In this document: positions 13,352 to 25,300 of the stretch, in pieces
Position numbering within the stretch: the first letter of the stretch is position 1
Layout: each line of letters starts with the position of its first letter
DNA from: Hydractinia symbiolongicarpus
Taxonomy: Eukaryota; Cnidaria; Hydrozoa; Anthoathecata; Hydractiniidae
Direction: 5' to 3'
Assembly: GCF_029227915.1 (NCBI RefSeq)
Contig: NC_079881.1
Coordinates: 8,122,001-8,186,000, forward strand
Length of the DNA stretch: 64,000 nt
Notes under the pieces: generated by a model
The model's database searches: none
What the model was told of the DNA's origin: nothing
Seen by the model: only the letters and a program-made list of their open reading frames with translations
Translations under genes and position numbers: made by a program

Positions 13352-16300
13352 GTAAGTACTTGGTATTTTGTGACTTTTTGACTATTGAAGAACTAAAACT
13401 GAGATCTTTGTCTTAGTGGTCTTAGTGGTCCTATCAATATATGGTGACATTCAGCCCAACTGTGATTGTCATGGTTTAGAGTCACAGCAGCAAATCTGTG
13501 TATATTTACTAAGCAGTAACTGACGAATAACTTAGCTACTACTTATAGTAATTTGTTTAACACATTGGCTTTTTTGAGAATAAATTGAGGACCACTATAA
13601 AAATTATTGTTTAAATCCGGCTAACTGTTATTGTTATGTCTGATAAGTGGACATTTTTAAACCTCTGGAATGATTTATTTTTTTTATTTCTTAGCCATGG
13701 GAAGATTTAAAAATCCCAAAACGAGTTGATGAAGCACTCACAGAGGTAATTTATTGTGTATATTCTATTACACCATTATCCTGTATGGACATTCTAGAAT
13801 ATTGCACATGCAGCACAGTAAATTATAACCTAACCTAAAGTAAAATTAGTGAAATACATTTTGAATATATTTCCTAGTCTCCATATGTTTTTGTGAAGAA
13901 AATGTTAATTCATTTATTCCATTATACCAGCTTGATTAAACATGTTTTTTTTATTCAATTCACTATCTATAGAACCGGGAGCTGCAGAAGAACCTGCTAC
14001 ACAATGTGCAACAATATATTAGCTGCATGTAGTGTATTGGGTTCGTCTGCTGCTCCCATTTTTAGGCGCCTTAAATGTAGCTCTACTTTTTTTGTTTTTT
14101 TATTATTTAGTTCTTCGAGATTGTTTTACGTACACATTTGTACTCATGGTATTGGTAGGTTTAATTCTTTTTTTGTGTTTTAAATATATTTACTAAAACA
14201 AAACAAAGAAAGCTCACTATTTGGAAAGTAGGTGTATACATGTTGTTTTTGCTTGTTTTTATCATGACTGGGTTGATTTTTTTAAGGGATTTGAGCCATG
14301 ATCAAGGGTTTGTTGATCAAGCTAGATATATCTTACGTTATGCAGTGACAATTATTCTGCAGAGAACTCAGAAAGTAAGTTAATCTTTTATATTTTTCAT
14401 TAAAAACTCAATTGTTTACTTGCTAAAAGTTCTTATTTTGACATAGCAAGAGAGCAGTTACACGAAAGTCCTTGAAGATTTGCCCTAATCATTTATTTTT
14501 TTTTACAGGTAAATATTCCAGAATTCCTTTTGAAAAAATGTTTGAAGAAGTTCATGATTCACGTAGACTGCTTTTTTCGAACAAAAGAAAGAGGTATATA
14601 TAAACAGTAAAAGCTTTTTGTAAAATGCAACACAGCAGTTATTTCTCTTGAACAGACCTTCGTTATTTTTTTTTTGAATCAACCTTGGTTGGTCTGATAT
14701 GGAAATCAGTTTTTTTATTTTCTTTATTTTGTTTTTTAGCATCTTATGGGGATGACGTTCAAGCGTTAGTTATAGAAAAAATTAAAACATATAAGCATTT
14801 CAGTTTGCAAAATGATCTAGCAGAAGAAGAATATTTGAGATATACAATACATACTTTGCTACCATATTTGTTGCCGAGATCTGAGCTTGAATGCAGGTTG
14901 GTTTTTTGAGTTAAAAATTGTTTGTTAATTGGTTAGTTTTGTACTAAAGTTTAAACCTCCAAAGATGGTATCATATTGCGGGGATATACCATCAAATACT
15001 AACAAATGATTCTAATAACAGTTTTCATTACTTGAATTAGTATGGCATAGTTTTTTCTTTTTTTTCCAAATTCCCTCCTTGTGGTTTAAACTGGTGCAAG
15101 CCATGTTAAAGGTTTTCACTCCAAAAGGTACAATACACATCACAGACATACTCTAGTTATCACCAGAGTTTCTCAAGAGAAAATTCAGTAACCCGAAATC
15201 TATGCCTCTTCAATTTTAAATCAGCAGTGCTGATTTCAGATGAAAATTTTTGTCTGGAAACCTACAAAGTTAATTATCTACATATTGTTTGACATTGCTT
15301 ACGTTGCATTACTTATTAAAAAAAATTACTGTATTTTTTTGTTGACTTTATTGAATAATTAAGTACTATGAAGTCAAGCTGTCCGACATAACAAAACGAT
15401 TCTTTTTAACAAATGTCCTTAGGGTTTTGATTAAATGCATCGGTGGTATCAGTGCTTCTTTTTGTTTCTGCATTTAGATCAGCAGAATATTTTCTTGAAG
15501 AACTTCTTAATGGTGTTATTTTCAAAACGTTAGCAGAAAAAATAGTGGAGCCAGATTTTGTGAATAATTTATTGCTGATCTTTCTTGATGAAGAAACGGT
15601 ATGTCAAGTTTTTATATATATATATATATATTGTTTTGGATTGTACTTTTGTAATGAAAGAGAAAAGTTTTGTGAATTTTGAAGTGCATTTGTCAATATT
15701 TTGTATCAAGAAAAAAAGATCAAATAAAGAAAAGTTTTTCCACAATTTTTTTTGTCATAAATTATCTAAATGTGTTTACTCAAACTGACTGAAGTTAATT
15801 CAAAAAAGGGGAATTTCTTGCAAGCTTTGTAAATTAGAGCATAAGGTATATTTTTTGTACATTTTTGGTGTAATTTTCGTTTTCGCGTTAGAAATAGCAA
15901 AAATGTTTATTTGAATGGATTTGTTCTATAAATGTTCTCTCCCCCAAAGTATTTTTATTAACAAAAATATACAACACCCAAGAAAAGAATGGATACATAT
16001 ATAGAATATAAATCAACATTTTTTAAACTTTAAGCTACCAGAACCAAGCTACCCACCCAGTGAAAAGGTGACGTTTCTCGAGGAGTTTGGGAGACACAGA
16101 ATGCATCATGCAAAATCGGTAAATCTTTGTGGAAATATTTTCTATTTTGTATGTTTATGTATAAAAATACAAGGTATTGGCAACTCAGGTTGAGCTCAGA
16201 TAAATTTTGCAGGATTTGACCTTTTTTTAGACATAATACACTTTTAGTCATCCCGTACCATTTGCTTAAATACAGTCTCTTTGACAGGTCACCATGGTTG

Positions 16301-19300
16301 TCAACAAGAGGAGAATTTTGAAATTTGAACTCTAGATTGTTAAAAAATGTATGTGCGATGATAAATTTGCTGCTAGATCCTTCTAAAAACGTATCTTGTA
16401 GCAATAATTATAGCCAAGGAGTATAATGTTAATGTTTTAAATGTGTCAAAGAAGCCTTTTTTGTAAACGAAATAATTGTTACAGAGCAATTTTTAATTTT
16501 TGAGATTCCTTACTGGGTCAAACAGTAGCAAGTACACTCGGGACACATGACTGAACTTCAAATATGTCTCTTCATAATATGTTGTTAGCTTAAAATATTT
16601 GTGTTTGATGTTTACAGCTGTCTTCAAATAACCCTTGTATTTCTTTTACAATGCGCTTCTATCATGTCTATTTTGCAGGCTTTGATGGTTTCAGCATATG
16701 ACTTGATGCATGATGCGAAGTATTTGTACCCATTTATGCAGTTTATGAAGAGAGAAGGCTCGCTGAACATTTTACAGTTTTGCTTGGCTGTTGGTAAGAA
16801 TTAGACTTGTTTTAATAAACTTTCAAAAGGTTCGATTCTGTGTCAGTTTTGTTCGTTATAAAAGTTTACTAACTATATTTTGAGATTTAGATCAGATCTT
16901 AGACATAACTAAAACCTAATTAGAGTTAAGTAAGGCTAAAAATATTCTGAGAGAGCACAGTATAATAAATACTAAAACATCGTGACACAGCTCCTACTAA
17001 TTTTTTCACAGTTTGTTATATAGAAGAATGTAGTAAGTGTAAGGACTTTTCTCACAAACGAAGCAGAAAAGAGATGGATTGAAGAGTTGGATCAATGTGC
17101 ATTGTAGCCTTAAGAGATTTTACTTTCACTACCTGTTCTTAGCTAAGTATCCGTACAATTGAAGATGTTATCCAGATAAGAAGATTGAATTGGCTGGGGC
17201 ACTTGGATAATTGGGTAAGAAAGTGTAGAGACTTGATAGTTCCTGGGGCAAAGCCCAGGGGCAGACCGAGAAAGACTTGGCAGCAGGTTATAAGGACAGA
17301 CTTGATACAGAGGAAGTTAAGTTTAGATCTAACACAGTCTAGATCAGATTGGAAGAGGGTCATTAATATACACTGTCCAAATCATGGTAGCATTGAAATC
17401 GGACGTTAAGCCGAGAATGATGATGATGACGATGATGATGAGACCTATTCCAATGTTTGTTTGTAATTCTCAGGCAAATAAGCAAGGTGATTAGAGTAAC
17501 AAAAACTAAGTTGTTGTCAAGCTGCACTCCCTATTTTGTGAGAGTTAGCTGCTTTGAAAAATAGGGCTACAGTACCTTATGTAAATGCAAAGTGATGCAA
17601 TCACAAAGTCTCTCACGTTCGTATTAAACAATTATATTCATTCTATGTTTAAAAATTACATTTTTTTTTTGCATCACAATACTTTCCATTAATGCATTTT
17701 TTAATTTTTTCTTGTATTCCATGTCTTTTTAAAGTTTGCGTGTAGTCTGTACAGATATTCCAATGCTAACTTGTGTTTTGTTTCCTCAGTTGAATTCTGT
17801 TCACGATCCACAATATAATAATTGCAGCTGCTAAGCAGAAAAACACAACAGCTCTTATTGATGTTACTGTCCTCACAACATCATCATCATTTAAAACGCA
17901 CTTCAGAGGAACATCATGAAGCAATAACAGCAGTACAGCATTTAAAAACAAAATGAAAACCGTTTCCAAAATTTTACAATGTTCGAAATAAACTATAGCT
18001 ATGGTTGCTATAGCAACTAGACAAACGTAACATGTTCCTAGCCACCATTTTTTACTTTCAGTGCATGTAGTATTCGTGTATTTATTCTCTATTGCTTCAA
18101 TACATAACACAATAAATGTCCACATTGACAAAGCAAAGAAGGTGTATGTCCACTTTGTTAGTGGTGCAGTTTGCTTTGATTGGCTGTTGATGTATAACAT
18201 GGAGCGCACGCTCATGACATCGTTTTCTATATAATTTGTTCTGTCTGGTAATGTTGAATATTTGTTTACTGCATTTGATATATCATACGCAGAGTTTTTC
18301 GAATCCTTCTCGCTGATTTGAAAATTATTTCTTTTTATTATAAAAGCTTTGTCTGACAATGCTTCAATTTGATTGGCTATGTCCAAAGTAGAAACTGCTG
18401 GTTTATGGTCTGTGGAAGTAATTTCGTTATTTTTGTGTTTTGTTGTATACTTCGGCATTTTGATAGAAGCATAGATGTCTTCAGTAATATTAGAGGGTCC
18501 TTGGTCTGTGTTTTTACTTCCTTCGGAATTTTTGTTATCATTATGTTGAATGAATGTGTTGGATGTATTAATTTTATTTTCCACAATAAATGGAGAGTTT
18601 TGGCTTGAACGGTACGAAGTCAAAGGGGACAGTTTTAAACTTTGCGATCTCTGAAGTGTACGTTCGATTTTTATATCTTGTGACGATGCAGCTTCTGCGT
18701 TTGTGCTCGGGAATCTGCGTGTGTACATCGTTCTCGCGTTTGGTGATTGACTTTCGTAGAGTTTTTGCCTTCTGTTATGTGTGGCTTTGTAGATGTTGAT
18801 CGCATTATCAAGTTCATTATATGTTCTAAGTTTCTCAGATTGAATGTCAAATAACTTTTTCTTCAGTGGATTCATTCTTTCCTATTGTTTATTCTAGAAG
18901 GTAGAGTTTTTAACTTTGACGAAGCACAGATATATAAAATAAAAATTAAAAATCTAGAATACTATATCTTGTAAACATTCTTAAACTATTCTTTCAAACT
19001 TCTCAGCAATGGTTTTAGTTTTAGCTATGCTAGTCAGATAATTTTTTCACGTCCTTGAATAGATAATCCCAGCATGTCACGTGAATAATTAATATATTTA
19101 CAAGTTTCGATTTAGGTTAAAGCATGCATTTTTTAATACTGTTCGACGACAGTGAAAAATCCTACTTGGTGGCTTTCATAATTCTTGAAAAGTTTAATAA
19201 TTAGGGTTGTAGTGCTAGACAAGTTATTGAATAAACATTTCAGCTTTATTTATCGGTTATGTACTGTTTCAGCTTTGCAGTACCCTTAGGAACTTAAGAG

Positions 19301-22300
19301 GCCATCCTGAATAAATGATAATGATAAAAGCTTGATTCATATGTCATTGTTTTTTGTTCTTTTCTTGCTATCTGATAATTGTTTTTTAGAGGAATTCAAC
19401 AAACGAAGTTTAGCGGCTGATGCAACTGAAGATGACCAAGCCAAACTTTTTGAAGAGGTAATTCAATCTAGCTTTTAAAGTTGTTATATAGGTTAGCGCT
19501 ATTGGGCCACAGCAGGAGCGCAAACCCTCTCCCCACCCTAAAAAAGTCCTGCCTTATAGTGTTAATACAAAATGCTAAACAAGTTCTGATATTTTATGGG
19601 TTACCTGTACTACTTTGTATCGGGGTTGCTTCGATATGCCGTCATTTTGTCATAGAAACAATGCCTTCTATAAATCGTAAATGTCACGTGATTCCTTTAG
19701 ACACAAGAAATTGATGCGTTATATTTCAAGCAAGATGCAGTTGATAAAATTAATTTCCCCAAAGATATAGTGACTGACTTTCAAGATGGTAGGTTTTGTG
19801 TTTGTTTCTTGCAAAACTTTTATACTTTACAACAATCTTATCGTAAATCAACTTTTTATATATTCATTTTTATTTTCAATTTTTTCTATATTTTTTTATT
19901 ACTAGCTGTTGCGTCACCTAAGGATGCCATGATGAAACTCAGAACTGCAGCGCCATTATTCCGGTGAGTTGTGTTCACTCATTTGAAATGGTTTTATGAC
20001 ATGGGGAAAGTCATTCTTCAACGACTCTTCAAAATAATACTCGGGATTTTTTTTTGCCTCCAGGGAAACATATTCTGTGATACAGTTTACAATCGTGCAT
20101 AATTTTTTCTTACAAGTTGCTGTATTTTTACAGCTCTAAATTTTTTTTTGTTTTATTCTTTTGTGACTGAATATAGGAAAATTGGTTAAAGTGAAAATAT
20201 GGAGAATTAATGGACTTCTTTGCTGGAAATTTGAGAAATCCTGAAATTTTGAAAATGCTGTTTAATATTGCTTCTTTTTTTGTCTTAGAGCATATGAACA
20301 TGCACTGGATATATTAGAGAAGATTTATGCCCCCCTTTTCCATCAAAGTGAGGAAGTGAGTCGTCTTATTTACTTGGAAAATACTCCCTTTAAATTGTTT
20401 ACGATTTTGACGTGTTTTAACGTGTACCCCTTTTTTTTAGTTTTATGCTCTGTTATGTGGAGACAGAATATCAAGTCGAAAACGGATTGTCGAGAGGTAT
20501 AGCTTTTCGTTTCGTTTCGTTTACACAAACTTTTGAAACAGGGAAGAAATTGATTTCTTAGTTTTTAACTTTAGTGACTTACACGAAATTGAAATGAAGC
20601 AAAGGATACTTATTACCAGTACTATGTGGACAAAAACAACAAGCTGTCACTCTCATCGCGTTTCGTGTACCTGTTCAATTTTTTAGCTTTGTTTTTGATT
20701 AATACCACTTGCTTTTCAGTAATTTATCAAAAAGAAAATTCATGCCATTTGCAGAGCTTTCGAAAATTGCTGGTAAAATAAAAGCGAAGAAGCAGAAAGT
20801 GAAAGGTATGGCAAATTCTAAATTATCTTCATAATTCTTAATAATACTTCAAATGAATTTTTTAATGAACGCCCCTAATAAACCCCCCTTTTAGTAGCCT
20901 CAAAAGCTTATGGTAAGTTACAGTAGTACTCTAAAACTGTATGTTTTTGTATTTAGAGGACAAGTCATTAGCTATTTTTCTCGACGATCCTGAAGGAACG
21001 GAGGTATTGATTATTTACATGCATCATTAAAAAATAATCATCATCTACTGCGTCATAATTCGTTTTGTTAACAGAAGAGGATGTCTCTTTTTTGTGAAAA
21101 TTTAAACCTCAACATTTTGCAGATAAAGGTTTTTTGGTATTTTTTAAAACAAGACAACTTGAAAATTTGTAAGCTTTTTTTAAAAAACAATGAAGGGCAC
21201 TTAACTATTCTTGTGCGATATGAGTCGCAAATAAAGTTATAATGTCCAACGTTAAAGTATAAAAAGAAGGGTTAAGCTAGCTATCCAAACTAATTTTACT
21301 GTTAAATGCTAGATACTTCGACAGTTTCTTTAGAAGTTATAAAACCCCTGCTCTGAGCGGCATTACCAGCGCCGTTGTCATTACAGAAAAAAACTTTTAT
21401 TGTAGTTAAAGGTTTATCATGACACTTCTGTGTGTTTATTCTCTGCGTTTCGTGTTTATTCTCTGCGCTTCATCTAAATAGTAGGTAATTTGCGTGTGTC
21501 GTTAAATAAGCTGCATGCACTGTGGGACTGTGGCTTCTCACTGCCAAGTAGCACGCTCACGGTGTATGAAGTAGCTCTGATTCTATTTAACTCGCGAAGC
21601 ACAAGAGTCGTTATTTCTATGCGCCATGCGCAATCAATAAAATGCTAAAATTTATGTAACTTCAAGTGATGTGTATATTAAACCTTATCATGGATTGACC
21701 TAAGGAGTTATAATTTTTTAGATAAAAATGTACCTGGATAGTAATAAGTCATAAACCTATAAAAATGATTTTAACGTTACTGCGAAGGTTTCGTCATTTC
21801 TTCACAAGCATTGCAAACTAGTCTTTCAACTTTAAGTCATACGTAACGTAACCAAATCGCAGACAAAAATGTAATATAATGAAAATATTCAAAGAAGAAA
21901 ATGATATATTTCGTGAGAAAAGAAAGCTAAAAACAATTTTACAATAACAATTTTTAACTTTGCTGTAAATTTCAAAAACAAAATGAACAACTTTTCATTA
22001 TTAACTAATTTATGAGTAATTTTAAATATTTCTTGTCATTTGTCAAGAATAGCCTATTGTTAACTCGAAAGAGGAATAAAAACATGTTTGAGACGAGCCT
22101 CCGCAAACCTACTAAAATCCTAAGTTTTATTAACGTCAGCATTTTGTCATCACGCACTTCTGAATCGTCGAAAATAAAAATTGCAAAAGCAACGCTATTT
22201 GATAAATATAAATTTTTTATAGTTATTCAAATTTAGAATAGAATTCTTGTAAGATAGGTGTTGTTTCTCCTTTTTCATAATATTACCTTTCAAACCATAT

Positions 22301-25300
22301 TGTTCCCCGAGATGACGTCATGATATTTACTACCGCCCTGAATATAACGCCACTTCCGTTTAATAATTAAAGAAAAACTTTTTTTAATGTTAAGGTACAA
22401 GTTCTGCTCCTTGTGTTTTAAAGTTACTTGTCTAAAATTTATTAGATGCAAACGATTTCTCTTTTAATGTTTTTATTAATTTCAAATATTACCCAAATAT
22501 AAAAACTTACAACGCCCAGGGTGCTAAAGATAGCATTTGTGTTTAAAGTTTCTTGTCTAAAGTTAATGAAATGTGGCCTATTTTTCTTCCATAAAATGAT
22601 TTCATTGATTTTAAATATTACCCAAATTTATACATCATACTTATATATACTTATATACTACTTATATATAATACTTGGGTTATATATAATACTTATATAT
22701 ACTTATATACTACTTATAAAATAATACTTGAGTTATATATAATACTTATATATACTTATATACTACTTATAAAATAATACTTGGGTTATATATAATACTT
22801 ATATATAATTATATACTACTTATATATAATACTTGGGTTATATATAATACTTATATATACTTATATACTACTTATATATAATACTTGGGTTATATATAAT
22901 ACTTATATATACTTATATACTACTTATATATAATACTTGGGTTATATATAATACTTATATATACTTATATACTACTTATATATAATACTTGGGTTATATA
23001 TAATACTTATATATACTTATATACTACTTATAAAATAATACTTGGGTTATATATAATACTTATATATACTTATATACTACTTATATATAATACTTACCCA
23101 AATTACCCAAATTTATATATAACGCCCATAGTTAAAAACTATGATTCACAGTGGCACTTGTATTAACGTTCGCATCATTTATAGGAAGCATATGAAGCGT
23201 ATGATGATTCAGATGGTGATTATGATGACAACGAAGATAATGACAGTGATGACGAAGTTTACGATCTCAGCTACTGGCATGTGATTATTGCCAATATTGA
23301 CTATATATTTGAAAAGAATAAAAAGGTCTTTTTTTCTTTTGTTTGTTTGTTTGGTTTGTTGTTTGTTTGTTTTTCATTTTTTTGGTTTTTCTTTTGTTTG
23401 TTTTGTTTGTTTGTTTTGTTTTGTTTTTTGTTTGTTTGTTGTTTTGTTGTTGTTTGTTTTTTCGTTTGTTTGTTTGTTGTTTTGTTGTTGTTTGTTTTTT
23501 CGTTTGTTTGTTTGCTTGTTTTGTTTATTGTTTTGTTTGTTTTTCGTTTGTTTGTTTCGTTTGTTTTTCGTTTGTTTGTTTTGTTTGTTGTTTGTTTTTT
23601 TCTTTTTTGTTGTTTTGTTTTGTTATTGTTTTGTTTGTTTTTCGTTTGTTAGTTTTGCTTGTTGTTTGTTTGTTTTTTTCTTTTTTGTTGTTTTGTTATT
23701 GTTTTGTTTCTTTCTCGTTAGTTTGGTTTAGCATGATGAATTTCTCACACAATTAATTATTGGAAGTTATTTAAGTGTTATTATTCAAGTCATCAAAACA
23801 AATACCTTGTATTTATTGTCACTGCGTTTTACCACCCATGTGTTTAGGTTTATGTATTTGTCATCAATGTAGAACGCATCGGTGGTAAACGCGAAACTAT
23901 GGACGGTGAGCGATTGTTTATTTAATGTTCCGTTTATTTCATCATTTAACTGTTTATATTTTACTTAAATTTTGTTGAAATTTTTCTTCGTATCTTGTGT
24001 ATTTTTTCTGTATGTTCTGTTTATATTTTTGTATTTTTTGTATTTTTTGTTTTTTATTTTGTTTATCTTTTGTTTACATCTTTTTATATTTTTTACATTT
24101 TTTTTTTCAACTGTTTTATATTTTGTTTATATTTTATTTATAGAATCAAAATGGCAAGTTGTAAGGTAAGTCTCATTTAAACAAATGGTGTCAAAAGCTC
24201 CGTTGACGAAGTTAGTTGTAATGTTGTCTTCTTTTTAAGAAAATACAATGAGTTTTACGTTCTTGATGCAAAACTTCGACGTTTTCATGGTATGTCCTGT
24301 TTATACTTTCTTTTGATTTGCAGCTTTGTAATTCAATGAATATGTACTGACCCTCCATTTCTATGATTGATTTGTAGATACTGTGCGTGAAGCAGAATTG
24401 CCACCCAAACGAACCATCTTGAAAAAGGACCATGGATATCTGGAATCAATAAGATTTCGATTGCAAGAGTACTTACAAGTAAGACCTACGAGCAATCAAT
24501 ATTTGTTTAAAATTTCTGTTTGTTTGTTTATTTTAAATCTTCTCTGTGTACGGCTATCCATACTAAGACTGATTCAATACCTCTTAACGCTAATTTTTGG
24601 ATTTACCTCAATTTTGGATAACTTTGACGTGGATTAAATTTTGTGATCTTTTCTCATTTGGACTAAATTAGCAAACGAGTTATTAGATCCAGGTATAAGT
24701 TACAAAAATAAGAACATAATCAACAACAATCAACAACAATGTACAACGTTCCGGGTGCCATACACCTACTACCACAAGCATCACAAAATTTTTGACAATA
24801 TTCTGTTTTAATAGCAAATTAGCAAACTTAAATCAGCGCAAAACAATTATTTAAAGTCCTTGACTTGTTATTTTATACAAATATTTTTGCAAAGTCCGAT
24901 TGACATATATTTCTGTAGCAGATCGATAGTCGGGCTAAACGGTTAACCGTAGTCGATTATCTTTTTAATTTTTAGAAACTGGTTCGAAGTCCAGTGTTCC
25001 GTGGTAGCAGCCTCCTGCACAGTTTTTTAACACCTGGCGGAGATATAACTGGAATGTTTGAGCAAGAAAGTGTTGGAAAAGAGGCTGGAAGAAAAGTGAT
25101 CTCGTTGAAAAGTAAACTTGTCGTTGAGGTAAACATATTTTGTTGTGATTGCGTTTGCTCTGTAAGATAATAAAAACGCCAGGGAGAAGGAAATTAGTTT
25201 TGTAATTTTTGATGCTAAAAACTTCAGACTGGTGTAGTATTTCTCTGGGTTCTTTTCGATGACTCTTGACTTTTACAGCATTTTGTGAATTAATACTTTT

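Noticed and set aside
23281-23756. Long Phe/Val/Cys-rich ORFs after SNX14 exon 21
   Set aside because: The composition is pure (TTTG)n low-complexity DNA and all three frames stay open. The exon 21 donor at 23326 is well supported.
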